In this document: positions 27,193 through 35,383 of the stretch, one piece after another | Layout of the letters: every line of letters starts with the position of its first letter | Numbering within the stretch: position 1 is the first letter of the stretch | Source: Bacteroidales bacterium | Lineage (GTDB): Bacteria > Bacteroidota > Bacteroidia > Bacteroidales > P3 | Direction of reading: 5' to 3' | NCBI GenBank assembly: GCA_017616895.1 | Contig: JAFZXE010000012.1 | Span: 93,582 to 157,581 of the forward strand | DNA length: 64,000 nt | The notes under the pieces: model-generated | The model's database searches: none | What the model was told of the DNA's origin: nothing | The model's input: only the letters and a program-made list of their open reading frames with translations | Translations under genes and position numbers: made by a program

Positions 27193-27830
27193 TCGACGAA
27201 AAACGCCCGGATCGCTTCCATGACATTATGTCGCATTACGTGCCGTCGCCAGCCGTCGATGACATCGTACGCTTTATTTCCAATTATTCCATACATCTTA
27301 AAATTACACGAGAGCGGCATAGCAAGTTTGGCGACTACCGCTTGCCGTCACCCAGGCATCCTGACCATTGTATCAGCGTGAATGGATGTCTGGAGCCCTG
27401 CGCGTTCTTGCTTGTCATGATTCATGAACTGGCTCACATGCTCACCTTTATCGACCACGGACGCAGTGTAAAACCCCACGGAGTGGAATGGCAGGAACAT
27501 TACAGGCGGCTGATAATGTGTTTTGTAGAGAAAGATTGTTTCCCATCCGATGTGTCTTCGATGCTGCGCACTTACGCCTCCACGCTTCCGCTCAGTAAAA
27601 AACTAGAGCGCGAAATTGACAGCAAACTTAAGATACAGCCGTCGATAATAGTTGATAGCGATAATTACCTCACCCTCGACACCCTTCCATCTGGCACCCG
27701 TTTCCGATTAAAAGGGCAGGATAGGGTCTTTGAGAGTATAGAAAAACTGCGTACCCGATGGAAGTGCATCGATATCTCAACAGGTCGCTTATATACCGTG
27801 TCGGCGGTGGCTCCAGTCGAACCATGTTGA
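27183..27830 (+). CDS. SprT-like zinc metallopeptidase-fold protein
   Basis: 215 residues, no signal peptide. The zincin motif HELAHM (residues about 81-86) is followed by a second histidine region GRSVKPHGVEWQEHYRRL, the SprT pattern (HExxH then H-G-x-x-W). The C-terminal 65 residues (TLPSGTRFRLKGQDRVFE to TGRLYTVSAVAPVE) are a small beta domain seen in Bacteroidota members. SprT proteins of eukaryotes (Spartan) cut DNA-protein cross-links; the bacterial function is not established. It overlaps the small lipoprotein gene by 10 bases and ends before a terminator. Confidence 0.85.
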   Translation: MAVIDEKRPDRFHDIMSHYVPSPAVDDIVRFISNYSIHLKITRERHSKFGDYRLPSPRHPDHCISVNGCLEPCAFLLVMIHELAHMLTFIDHGRSVKPHGVEWQEHYRRLIMCFVEKDCFPSDVSSMLRTYASTLPLSKKLEREIDSKLKIQPSIIVDSDNYLTLDTLPSGTRFRLKGQDRVFESIEKLRTRWKCIDISTGRLYTVSAVAPVEPC

Positions 27831-27845
27831 TGCAAACAAAAGAAA

Positions 27846-27882
27846 AAGAGGCGTCTGCATAAGCGGGCACCTCCTTTTTTTT
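27846..27882. terminator. Intrinsic terminator between convergent SprT-like and floA genes
   Basis: Imperfect stem GAGGCGTCTGC / GCGGGCACCTC with a short loop, then a run of eight T on the plus strand. Preceded by A5, so it may also serve floA. Confidence 0.65.
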
Positions 27883-27902
27883 GAGTGTTGTATTCAAATG
27901 GC

Positions 27903-28883
27903 TTATTTCTCGCCGGGTTTCTTGACCTGCTGCTGAGCGGGTTTCGAGATGCTTTCGCGCATGTCGGTGTCGGCCTGGATGTTTTTCATACGATAATAGT
28001 CCATGATGCCGAGGTTGCCGCTTCGGAAAGCTTCGGCCATTGCCTTTGGCACTTCGGCTTCGGCTTCGATAACGTGGGCGCGGGCTTCCTGAGCGCGAGC
28101 TTTCATCTCCTGCTCCTGAGCCACAGCCATAGCTCTGCGTTCCTCAGCCTTCGCCTGTGCGATGTTCTTGTCGGCGTTGGCCTGATCCATCTGCAGCTGA
28201 GCACCGATGTTCTTTCCGACGTCGATGTCGGCGATGTCGATGGAGAGTATTTCGAAAGCGGTGCCGCTGTCAAGACCTTTGGTGAGCACCAGTTTGGATA
28301 TAGAGTCGGGGTTTTCAAGCACCTGCTTGTGGCTTACTGCTGAACCGATGGAGGTCACGATGCCCTCGCCGACGCGAGCCAGGATGGTCTCCTCACCGGC
28401 GCCTCCGACAAGCTGTTTGATGTTGGTGCGCACGGTCACACGTGCTTTGGCAATCAACTGGATACCGTCCTTGGCAACTGCAGCCACAGGAGGAGTGTCG
28501 ATCACTTTGGGGTTGACCGAAGTCTGCACGGCTTTCAGCACATCGCGGCCTGCGAGGTCGATGGCGGTAGCGGTTTTGAAGTCGAGGTTCATGTTGGCTT
28601 TGTCGGCCGAGATAAGGGCGTTGACCACCGAGTTGACGCGTCCGCCAGCCAGGTAGTGGGCTTCCAGCTCGTTCTGGTTGAGTTTCAATCCAGCTTTCGA
28701 AGCCGAGATGAGGTTGTTCACGATAACCGACGGCGGGACCTTACGGAAACGCATGAACACCAACTGGACGAGCGAGGTGTGCACTCCCGAAATCAATGCC
28801 TGGAACCATATCCCGATGGGGAAGAAAATCAGGAAGATGATGAGGGCGACAATGCAAATGCCGATAATGATAAATGTCTCCAT
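27903..28883 (-). CDS. floA: Flotillin-like protein FloA
   Basis: 326 residues. An N-terminal membrane segment (residues 3-30, [20 protein letters not shown]) is followed by a PHB/flotillin domain ([26 protein letters not shown]) and an Ala/Glu-rich coiled coil ([20 protein letters not shown]). Scaffolds functional membrane microdomains in the inner membrane. It is followed upstream in the transcript by nfeD, the usual partner pair. A Lys/Gln-rich end ([13 protein letters not shown]) closes the protein. Confidence 0.95.
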   Translation of the reverse strand: METFIIIGICIVALIIFLIFFPIGIWFQALISGVHTSLVQLVFMRFRKVPPSVIVNNLISASKAGLKLNQNELEAHYLAGGRVNSVVNALISADKANMNLDFKTATAIDLAGRDVLKAVQTSVNPKVIDTPPVAAVAKDGIQLIAKARVTVRTNIKQLVGGAGEETILARVGEGIVTSIGSAVSHKQVLENPDSISKLVLTKGLDSGTAFEILSIDIADIDVGKNIGAQLQMDQANADKNIAQAKAEERRAMAVAQEQEMKARAQEARAHVIEAEAEVPKAMAEAFRSGNLGIMDYYRMKNIQADTDMRESISKPAQQQVKKPGEK

Positions 28884-28916
28884 AATATTGATGTTTTTTT
28901 GTTAGTAATCTGTTAT

Positions 28917-29014
28917 GTGACCTGTGATCTGTGATCTGTGACCTGTGATCTGTGATCTGTGACCTGTGAACTGTGAACTGTGACCTGTGAACTGTGACTT
29001 GTGAGCTGTGATCT
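28917..29014. repeat. 14 perfect-length units of a 7-bp repeat (GTGANCT)
   Basis: 98 bp = 14 x 7. The units are GTGACCT, GTGATCT or GTGAACT, with GTGACTT and GTGAGCT near the end. It lies between nfeD and floA, upstream of the floA start. Too short-period for a CRISPR; it behaves like a minisatellite. Confidence 0.9.
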
Positions 29015-29050
29015 GAGTGGGGTTGATTGGTTGGGTGACTGTTCTCTCGA

Positions 29051-29527
29051 TTAGAATCTTTCGTCGTCACACTCTTTCACGTCGATGCGATAGCCGTCAA
29101 CGGCAACCACCTCGATGGGTTTGTCCTGGTCGATGAACTTGTTGATGGCGTGTACTTCGACCATCTCGCCGTCGATGATGGCTTTCCCGGTGGGGGCTAG
29201 ACGTGCTACGGTCTTGCCGTGTGCGCCCACCTGTATTGCTTTGGCGTCAATCTGGTTTACCTTGCTGTCCGACTCTTCGTTCAAGCTGAACCGTTTCCAG
29301 GTCTTGGATTTCAGCAGGAAGGCGAGGAATACGATGGTCAGCACGACACAACCCACCAGCACGCAGGTGCCTGCGGTGTTGCCGTATTTGCTGTAGGTCC
29401 ACCAGATGCCGAAAGCGAGCATAAGGATTCCGATGCCGCCGGCGATTCCGCCAGGAAGGGCGACTATCTCAAGAGTCAGCAGCGCAAGTCCGACTGCCAG
29501 TACGATGATTATAAGTGCGATATCCAT
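29051..29527 (-). CDS. NfeD family membrane protein
   Basis: 158 residues. Two or three membrane segments (MDIALIIIVLAVGLALLTLEI, GGIAGGIGILMLAFGIWW and CVLVGCVVLTIVFLAFLL), then the soluble NfeD C-terminal OB-fold (GAHGKTVARLAPTGKAIIDGE, VVAVDGYRIDV). NfeD proteins work with flotillin/stomatin proteins, and floA is the next gene in the transcript. The protease-like domain of long NfeD proteins is absent. Separated from floA by the 14-unit heptamer array. Confidence 0.92.
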   Translation of the reverse strand: MDIALIIIVLAVGLALLTLEIVALPGGIAGGIGILMLAFGIWWTYSKYGNTAGTCVLVGCVVLTIVFLAFLLKSKTWKRFSLNEESDSKVNQIDAKAIQVGAHGKTVARLAPTGKAIIDGEMVEVHAINKFIDQDKPIEVVAVDGYRIDVKECDDERF

Positions 29528-29529
29528 GA

Positions 29530-29626
29530 TGGGTTAGTTGTTGATATGTTGATATGTTTGAAGGGTTCGAAAGGTTTAAGAGTTTAAAAGGTAACTAACT
29601 GCTGACTGCTGACTGCTAACCGCCAA
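29530..29626. repeat. Mixed short-period repeats between clpS and nfeD
   Basis: GTTGATAT (8 bp), a GGTTTAAGA/GTTTAAAAG stretch (9 bp) and five ACTGCTG-type heptamers follow one another and fill the gap. Confidence 0.65.
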
Positions 29627-29908
29627 CTACTGAACTATCTCTGTCGTGAGTTGTTTGTTGAGCAGCGAGGTGTGCATCGGGAGGAGCGTCTCGTAGCTGC
29701 CGTTTTTCACGACACATTTGCCCTTGCAGTGAACTATGATTGCACATTGTTCTGCTTGCTCTGCGGTGTGGCGGCAGATATCGACGAGCGCCTTTATCAC
29801 ATAGTCGAACGTGTGTACATCGTCGTTGTAGAGCAGTAGCTTGCATCCTTCGTCGTTCAGGGTCGCGAGGTCTTCTTCTGACTGTGTATGTGTCTTGGAT
29901 TTTTCCAT
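29627..29908 (-). CDS. clpS: ClpS adaptor for Clp protease
   Basis: 93 residues. The ClpS core is visible: LLLYNDDVHTFDYVIKALVDIC, the AEQAEQCAIIVHCKGKCVV segment and NGSYETL. It delivers N-degron substrates to ClpAP-type ATPases by binding the ClpA N-domain. The N-terminal 20 residues are a polar tail as expected. The gene starts 5 bases downstream of the ispF stop, so both share a transcript. A cysteine pair in HCKGKC is slightly unusual. Confidence 0.9.
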   Translation of the reverse strand: MEKSKTHTQSEEDLATLNDEGCKLLLYNDDVHTFDYVIKALVDICRHTAEQAEQCAIIVHCKGKCVVKNGSYETLLPMHTSLLNKQLTTEIVQ

Positions 29909-29913
29909 AGTGT

Positions 29914-30393
29914 TTAATGGTCGGTGGTCAGTATCGTTATGGCCTGTGCAGAGATGCCTTCTTCTCGGCCTTCGAATCCGAGATGTTCGGTGGTGGTGGC
30001 TTTCACCGATACACGGTCGATGTCTATCCCCATCGTCTCGGCCAAGTTCTGTCGCATCTGCTCTATGTAGGGCGCAACCTTGGGTTTCTGCATACAGAGT
30101 ATGCTGTCCACATTGCCCACGGAATAGCCTTTTTCGGATATCAGTCGTACCGTTTCTTTCAGCAGCAGGAGACTGTCGATGCCTTTGTATTTAGGGTCGG
30201 TGTCAGGGAAGTGTTTTCCGATGTCGCCCAACGCAGCAGCGCCGAGCAGGGCGTCGCAGATGGCGTGTATCAGCACGTCGGCGTCGGAGTGTCCCACCAG
30301 ACCTTTCGAGTGTTCAATCCTCACACCGCCCAAAGTCAGCGGAAGCCCCTCGCGGAGCTGATGTACATCATAACCTATGCCGACTCGGAACAT
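29914..30393 (-). CDS. ispF: 2-C-methyl-D-erythritol 2,4-cyclodiphosphate synthase
   Basis: 159 residues. Makes the cyclic diphosphate intermediate in the MEP isoprenoid pathway. Zinc ligands and signature: GIGYDVHQL at the N-terminus (Asp9, His11), GHSDADVLIHAICDALLGA with the third ligand, DIGKHFPDTDP, and the C-terminal TTTEHLGFEGREEGI. The length and start are normal. It forms a tight pair with clpS. Confidence 0.97.
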   Translation of the reverse strand: MFRVGIGYDVHQLREGLPLTLGGVRIEHSKGLVGHSDADVLIHAICDALLGAAALGDIGKHFPDTDPKYKGIDSLLLLKETVRLISEKGYSVGNVDSILCMQKPKVAPYIEQMRQNLAETMGIDIDRVSVKATTTEHLGFEGREEGISAQAITILTTDH

Positions 30394-30404
30394 GAGAATT
30401 GTTT

Positions 30405-30455
30405 TTGATTGCGTTAATGCGTTAGTGTGTTATAGTGTGTTAGTGTGGTTGCTTG
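30405..30455. repeat. 8-bp repeat GCGTTAAT/GTGTTAGT
   Basis: Five to six degenerate octamers between porV and ispF. It is the reverse complement of the repeat read in frame inside aroK. Confidence 0.55.
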
Positions 30456-30462
30456 AAACTAA

Positions 30463-30489
30463 ATTATCGCCCTGTGCGGGCACGCACCT
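30463..30489 (-). repeat. 3'-end hairpin element, copy 3 (at the porV stop)
   Basis: On the minus strand GTGCG-TGCC-CGCAC then AGGGCGATAA, starting right at the porV stop codon. Sense orientation. Confidence 0.75.
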
Positions 30490-31684
30490 AGTCTTTCTTG
30501 GCTCCGCGTTTCACACCGAAATCTACCGAGAGGGAGATGCGGACGGTGTGTGTCAGCGGGTTGTTGCTGATGGTGGTGGTGGGGATGAGGTAGGAGAAGT
30601 CGAATCCGAACACGTTGTATCTTATGCCGGCGCCGACCGAGAGGTACTGGCGGCCGCCTTTGTATTTGTTTTCGTAGAAGTAACCCAGTCGAGCGGCGAA
30701 CATATCCGAATACCAGTACTCGGCACCCAGCGAGAGCTGAATCTCTTGCATTTCCTCCTTGAATCCGCCGGGAGCATCGTAGAACGACTGAATAAAGCCT
30801 TTCATCACGTTGGTCTGGTTGTATTCCGTACGGTTGGCGTAGTATTTGTTCTTCGATGTATCGCTAATCGGAGGTGTCGGCACCAGCAGTTTGTTGATGT
30901 CGAACAGCACGTTGAGTTTGTTGTAGTTATCTACATGGTAGGTGTAGCGAGCACCGAGTCTCAGGTTGGTCGGCAGGAACTCTTTCTGAGTGTCGTCGTC
31001 CGAGTAGGAGAGCTTTGCACCCAGGTTGCTGATAAATCCGCCGACGGCGAACTCGTTCTGCTGGTCTATCTCGCGGTTGTAGTAGATACCGAGGTCGGCA
31101 GCAAAGCTGTTAGCCGCTTTGGTGGTGGTGTTCCCGATGTCCATGCCGTTCGAGATGTCCGAGCGAATATAGCGGAACGAAGCGCCTATCGAGAGTCCGT
31201 CGGTCACAAGCAGCGAGTAGGTGGCGTCGAGGGCGAACTCGTTGGGTTTGAATGTTCCGCGGTCGTTACCCTCGTCGTCGGTGCTTTGCAGCTCGCCCAG
31301 CGAGAAGTAGGTCACAGAGGCGCCTACGGCGTGACGGTTGTTAATCCTGTAGTAACCGCCCAAATAGAGCAGGTTCATGTCGCTCACTCCCAGGTGTCTC
31401 AGCCACGGTGTGTAGGTGGTGGTGATGCCGCCTTTAGGTTCGGCTTGAACGAACTTAGCGTTATTCCAGTGCGACGAGTTGGCGTCGGGTGTAGAAGCCA
31501 CGCCTGCGTCGCCCAAGGCGCTGCTTATGGCGTCGGGGGCAATGAGCAGGATTGGCATGCCGGTCGAGATGTAGTTGTTCTTCACTTTGCTCTGTCCCGT
31601 CAACGCTGTTCCTGTGCCGTTGGTTTGTCCATGCACCATGCCTGCCACCAAGGCGAGCAGTATGAATAAATTCAGTTTTTTCAT
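30488..31684 (-). CDS. porV: T9SS outer-membrane beta-barrel protein PorV (LptO)
   Basis: 398 residues. The signal peptide ends GMVHGQ. The mature N-terminus has the PorV signature GMPILLIAPDAISSALGDAGVAST followed by the Asn-rich SSHWNNAKF, then a FadL-like 14-strand barrel. In Porphyromonas gingivalis, PorV shuttles cargo from the translocon SprA to the PorU sortase on the cell surface. porU is the next gene upstream in the same direction (129-bp gap), as in other T9SS genomes. A copy of the 3'-end hairpin begins at the stop codon. Confidence 0.93.
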   Translation of the reverse strand: MKKLNLFILLALVAGMVHGQTNGTGTALTGQSKVKNNYISTGMPILLIAPDAISSALGDAGVASTPDANSSHWNNAKFVQAEPKGGITTTYTPWLRHLGVSDMNLLYLGGYYRINNRHAVGASVTYFSLGELQSTDDEGNDRGTFKPNEFALDATYSLLVTDGLSIGASFRYIRSDISNGMDIGNTTTKAANSFAADLGIYYNREIDQQNEFAVGGFISNLGAKLSYSDDDTQKEFLPTNLRLGARYTYHVDNYNKLNVLFDINKLLVPTPPISDTSKNKYYANRTEYNQTNVMKGFIQSFYDAPGGFKEEMQEIQLSLGAEYWYSDMFAARLGYFYENKYKGGRQYLSVGAGIRYNVFGFDFSYLIPTTTISNNPLTHTVRISLSVDFGVKRGAKKD

Positions 31685-31812
31685 TTAAGTTGGAACTTTG
31701 TGATTTGTAATTACTGAGTTAATTAATGGTAGTTCTGTTCCGATAAATGTATTTTTTGTGAATAATTAGTCTTGTAATAAACTATGTTTCTTCAATTTTA
31801 TTGTGTACCCGT

Positions 31813-34800
31813 TTATTTTACTTTTATAATCTTTGCGTGGGTCAGCTCTTTGTGTCCGTCTTTGGTGCGAATAACTATGCGGGCGATGTACATGCCGTTC
31901 GCCACTTCCGCGCCGTCGCTGCTGCGCATGTCCCAGGGGGCGGTTATCACATAGCTTCCTTCGAGGGCTTGGGGCGTCAGGGTTCTGACTACCTGTCCTA
32001 CCGCCGACATTATGTCAATGCTCACCTCGTCTATCTCGCTTATGTTGTTGTGCTCTATGTGCAGCATGGTACTGCTCTGAGTTGGGTTGGGGTAGGCGTA
32101 GCAGCGTCCTATGGTGAGACTGTCGTCGCTGCGAACAACAAAGGTGATGGTCGCCTCGTTCGAGTAGTTGTATATGTTCCACGCTTTCAGCGTGAGGGTG
32201 TGTATTCCTGGAGTGAGGTTGCTCAAACCATACACTACCTGTCCGCATCGGCTGTCTTTGAGGTCGGTCTCATAGAAGTCGTTGAGGGTTATCTCGCTGT
32301 TGGCGTTGCCGTCGAGTACGGCTGTAATATTGTGACCTATGCCGCTGCCGACTGCATTGATGCCCACTTTGTCCGACAGACGGGCATAGATTGTCGGGTT
32401 CTCGTCGGTGATGCCTCCGTTATGGAAGGTGCTGTCGTTGATGTAGAGGTCAATCTGCGGACGGCATTCGGTGAGGTCGGCATCCTGGTTGAAGCCGCCA
32501 ATCATCAGGTCGTTATGGCTGCCGCTGGCGCAACGCTCGTCGTCGCTCTTTGCAAAATGGCTCAGCTTCACCCTGTCATATCTCGGCGACACGTCTCGCG
32601 GCACTATGAAGCTGTATTCGAATTCTCCTGCCGTTACGGCGGTGTGTCCGCGGTATATCACGCTGTTCTGCTGGGTGAAGCGCACCTCGGTGCCTTCGTT
32701 GTCGTTGGCCTGGGTTTGTGTGGTGGTCGGGCGGTCGAACACGGTGGCGTAAATCGTACCGTTGAAGTTCGTAAGCTTAACTCCGTCGCTGTCAAGCACC
32801 TCGCCTTTGATGATGACTTTCGACAATACCTCGGCACTGTCGCAAACTCCCTCTGTCACAGCCGCTCCGTTTATTTCCGTCACCGTCACGCGGTTCTCTG
32901 GAATCGAGAGTTTAAGCGCTGGGTCGCCCAACAAGACGAAGCTGTGTGACACGCTTGTGGCGTTCTTTGCCAGACGCAGAGCGTCTCCCATACTGTTGCC
33001 TGGCGTAAGGGCGTTCAGGCAGATGTCGCCATCGAATTTCTCAATATGTCCGATGGGGCGCGTGGCGGTTATCACACCTATGGCGCCGCCGTCGGCGTGC
33101 AGCAACAGTTCGCTTCCGCTGGTGGGGCTCAGCTTGTCGAAACGGCCATAGCTGCAGGTGCTCGTCACAAAGAGTGCCAGCTGGTCGCGGTTGGCGTAGT
33201 TGTTGATGTCCGAAAGCTCTATGTAGCGCTCGGTGCCGATATACTCTACCGAGCCGTGCCCTATGTAGTTGAACAGCAGGCATCCGTAGTCGAGCCGCTG
33301 ACGCAGGGCGTTGTTCACGTCGGGATAGTATGAGCCGATGGCGCTGGATTGCTGGGTGTAGGCGTCGGCGTAAATCTTGTCGATGTTCATTTGCGGGAAG
33401 GTGGCGTTGATTTTCCTCGCAATGTTCTCCGACGAACTTGCAAAGACGCTGTCGCCTGGCGACGAGGGGTCGGCGTCGTCGGCCAGCAGGGTGACGTAGT
33501 TGCGCCAGTCGCCGCGAATCTCCGCTCGCTTCAGGTCGCTCTTCTCCAGATATCTCCGTACCTTCGCCACCAGGTGGTCGGCTTCAGCTGTGTTGCGAGC
33601 CGGCAGGCGGCCTATACCCACTTCCAGGCTTTCGTTCTGCGAGCCGCTCTCTCCGTCGTCCAGATAGCCGAACAGGTCGTCGGTGCAGTACGAGCCGCCT
33701 TCGTCGGTAAACGAGGTTTCCGACTGGCAGGTCAGCACCTGCGGCAATCCGTTGGCGAGGATGTCTTTGTTGTCGTATGAGCCGCAGCCGAACAGCAGCA
33801 GGTATCGCGGGCTTGTGGTGCCGTCGCCGCCCTGGGCGCGCTTGTAGAACATGCGAAGCATCTCCCTCACCGCCATCGGGTCTTGCTTGCCCGACGAGAA
33901 CTCGTTCCATACTTTCTCAGGAGTCACTATCAGCGTGCTAAGCCCGTCGTATATTAGGTGCAGGTTGGCCAGTTCCTGGGCTTGTGACACGAACGTGGGG
34001 TGGGTTAATATCACCAGGTCGGCACCGCTCTCGCCGTGCAGGTCTTGGTTGGCAAGCTGCGTGACGTGATTCGGCGAGATATATCCGCCGTCGAACATCA
34101 CGTAGTGCCCTACACTCTCTGCTGGGTTGCAGAAAGTGGCGGTGTTGCCGTTGCGGGTCAGCGCCATCTCCACCACGCTGTCGTTTTTGGTTACGTCCCA
34201 TACCCTCATGGCGCTTGTGGCGCTGCCTATGCTGAACTTCGCCACGTTGCCCGCGCCCAAGTGCTCCAGGTTGTATATCTCCGACTGCCCGCCGCGGAAG
34301 GTTAGGGGAGAGGTGGCGTTCAGCTCTATGAAGTCGAGGTATCCCGTCGATTGGTTCTCCGAGTAAGAATAGCTTATGTTGAAGTTGGCTGTGGCCGACG
34401 AGGCGTTGTAGGTGTTGCGCATCACCACATACGGGCGGTCGGGGTTGAAGTCGGCTCGCTGGCTGCTTCCGCCGTAGGTCACGTTGAACTGTGTCGAGCC
34501 GGTCGATATGCTGGCTAAGGCAATCCGCGCTCTCAGCTGCGACCCGGCCGTCACCGCCGGCAGAGTGAGCGAGAAGTTTCTGGAGGTGGTTGTGGTGGTG
34601 AATTTCTCTCCCACCCAAATTTGACCCGTTGAATTGGTGTTGATTAGGTCGTTGTCAATCAGCGCCGTCGAGGTGTAGTTGGTTATTGTGTTGGTGTTGG
34701 CCTCGGTGGCGGTGACCGTAGCTATGCGTTTCGGTGCCGCAGTGCTGTTGGTGGTTATATAGTAGTAGTTGTATTTCGCGTAGGGATGCCGCTGGTGCTC

Positions 34801-35229
34801 AATCATGCCCGACTGCGAGTTGTATTTCCACACGTCTGCTCCTTCAGCATAGAACAGCAGATAGTCGCCGCCGTCCATCCGTCCGTTGCCGTTCTGGTCG
34901 TAGATGCTTATTGCAATTTGCTTTAGGTCGTTGGGGCGCTCGGCGTTGTTCGTCATATCCATCAATCCTCCCCCGTTGCCATACACACCGATCTTGTCAC
35001 ACTCAGCGCCACTCAAGCCCGGCACATCCGCTGCGCTCACCTTGCACACGCCGCATTTGTCAAACGACATCCGATACCACGACCCCTCCGCCAGCACGGA
35101 ATGGGCGGGATAGGTTTGTGCTGAAACACTAAGACACAATGCCGTGAGGCTGATAAAAACCAAACTTTTGACGGAGCGGGAAACAAAGCGTTTCAGGTCG
35201 ATGCGGTATGTGGTAGTCGGTATGCCCAA
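31813..35229 (-). CDS. porU: T9SS C-terminal signal peptidase/sortase PorU
   Basis: 1138 residues. Cell-surface cysteine protease of the gingipain type that removes the T9SS sorting domain and attaches cargo to lipopolysaccharide. The catalytic pair is visible: His in NYIGHGSVEYIG (about residue 658) and Cys in VTSTCSYGRFD (about 692). The N-terminal signal ends LCLSVSAQ. C-terminal Ig-like domains include YAYPNPTQSSTMLHIEHN and KIIKVK, itself similar to the sorting domain. No ATG is available; the start is the TTG at 35227-35229, 35 codons before the signal cleavage site, giving a long n-region. Confidence 0.95.
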   Translation of the reverse strand: MGIPTTTYRIDLKRFVSRSVKSLVFISLTALCLSVSAQTYPAHSVLAEGSWYRMSFDKCGVCKVSAADVPGLSGAECDKIGVYGNGGGLMDMTNNAERPNDLKQIAISIYDQNGNGRMDGGDYLLFYAEGADVWKYNSQSGMIEHQRHPYAKYNYYYITTNSTAAPKRIATVTATEANTNTITNYTSTALIDNDLINTNSTGQIWVGEKFTTTTTSRNFSLTLPAVTAGSQLRARIALASISTGSTQFNVTYGGSSQRADFNPDRPYVVMRNTYNASSATANFNISYSYSENQSTGYLDFIELNATSPLTFRGGQSEIYNLEHLGAGNVAKFSIGSATSAMRVWDVTKNDSVVEMALTRNGNTATFCNPAESVGHYVMFDGGYISPNHVTQLANQDLHGESGADLVILTHPTFVSQAQELANLHLIYDGLSTLIVTPEKVWNEFSSGKQDPMAVREMLRMFYKRAQGGDGTTSPRYLLLFGCGSYDNKDILANGLPQVLTCQSETSFTDEGGSYCTDDLFGYLDDGESGSQNESLEVGIGRLPARNTAEADHLVAKVRRYLEKSDLKRAEIRGDWRNYVTLLADDADPSSPGDSVFASSSENIARKINATFPQMNIDKIYADAYTQQSSAIGSYYPDVNNALRQRLDYGCLLFNYIGHGSVEYIGTERYIELSDINNYANRDQLALFVTSTCSYGRFDKLSPTSGSELLLHADGGAIGVITATRPIGHIEKFDGDICLNALTPGNSMGDALRLAKNATSVSHSFVLLGDPALKLSIPENRVTVTEINGAAVTEGVCDSAEVLSKVIIKGEVLDSDGVKLTNFNGTIYATVFDRPTTTQTQANDNEGTEVRFTQQNSVIYRGHTAVTAGEFEYSFIVPRDVSPRYDRVKLSHFAKSDDERCASGSHNDLMIGGFNQDADLTECRPQIDLYINDSTFHNGGITDENPTIYARLSDKVGINAVGSGIGHNITAVLDGNANSEITLNDFYETDLKDSRCGQVVYGLSNLTPGIHTLTLKAWNIYNYSNEATITFVVRSDDSLTIGRCYAYPNPTQSSTMLHIEHNNISEIDEVSIDIMSAVGQVVRTLTPQALEGSYVITAPWDMRSSDGAEVANGMYIARIVIRTKDGHKELTHAKIIKVK

Positions 35230-35310
35230 TTGAAATGCACTATAAAACTATATATATAACCGAATTTCATTAATAATATTGCCCTAATGATTATAAGGGG
35301 AATGGGAAAA

Positions 35311-35345
35311 AACATAAAACCCCAGATTTGGTGGGGTTTTGTGTT
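35311..35345 (-). terminator. Intrinsic terminator after the first T9SS cargo gene
   Basis: AAAACCCC (35316-35323) pairs with GGGGTTTT (35333-35340), loop 9 nt. On the minus strand it is followed by ATGTTTTTTCCC. It separates the cargo gene at 35384 from porU. Confidence 0.75.
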
Positions 35346-35383
35346 AAGGGCTGGACGAGTGAATGTCGGATAATGGAGCGGGA

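Noticed and set aside
28917-29014. CRISPR array
   Set aside because: The period is 7 bp with no spacers; no cas genes anywhere in the window.
29560-29590. tRNA-like GGGTTCGAAAGG
   Set aside because: It is part of the 9-bp GGTTTAAAA repeat family; no cloverleaf can be drawn around it.
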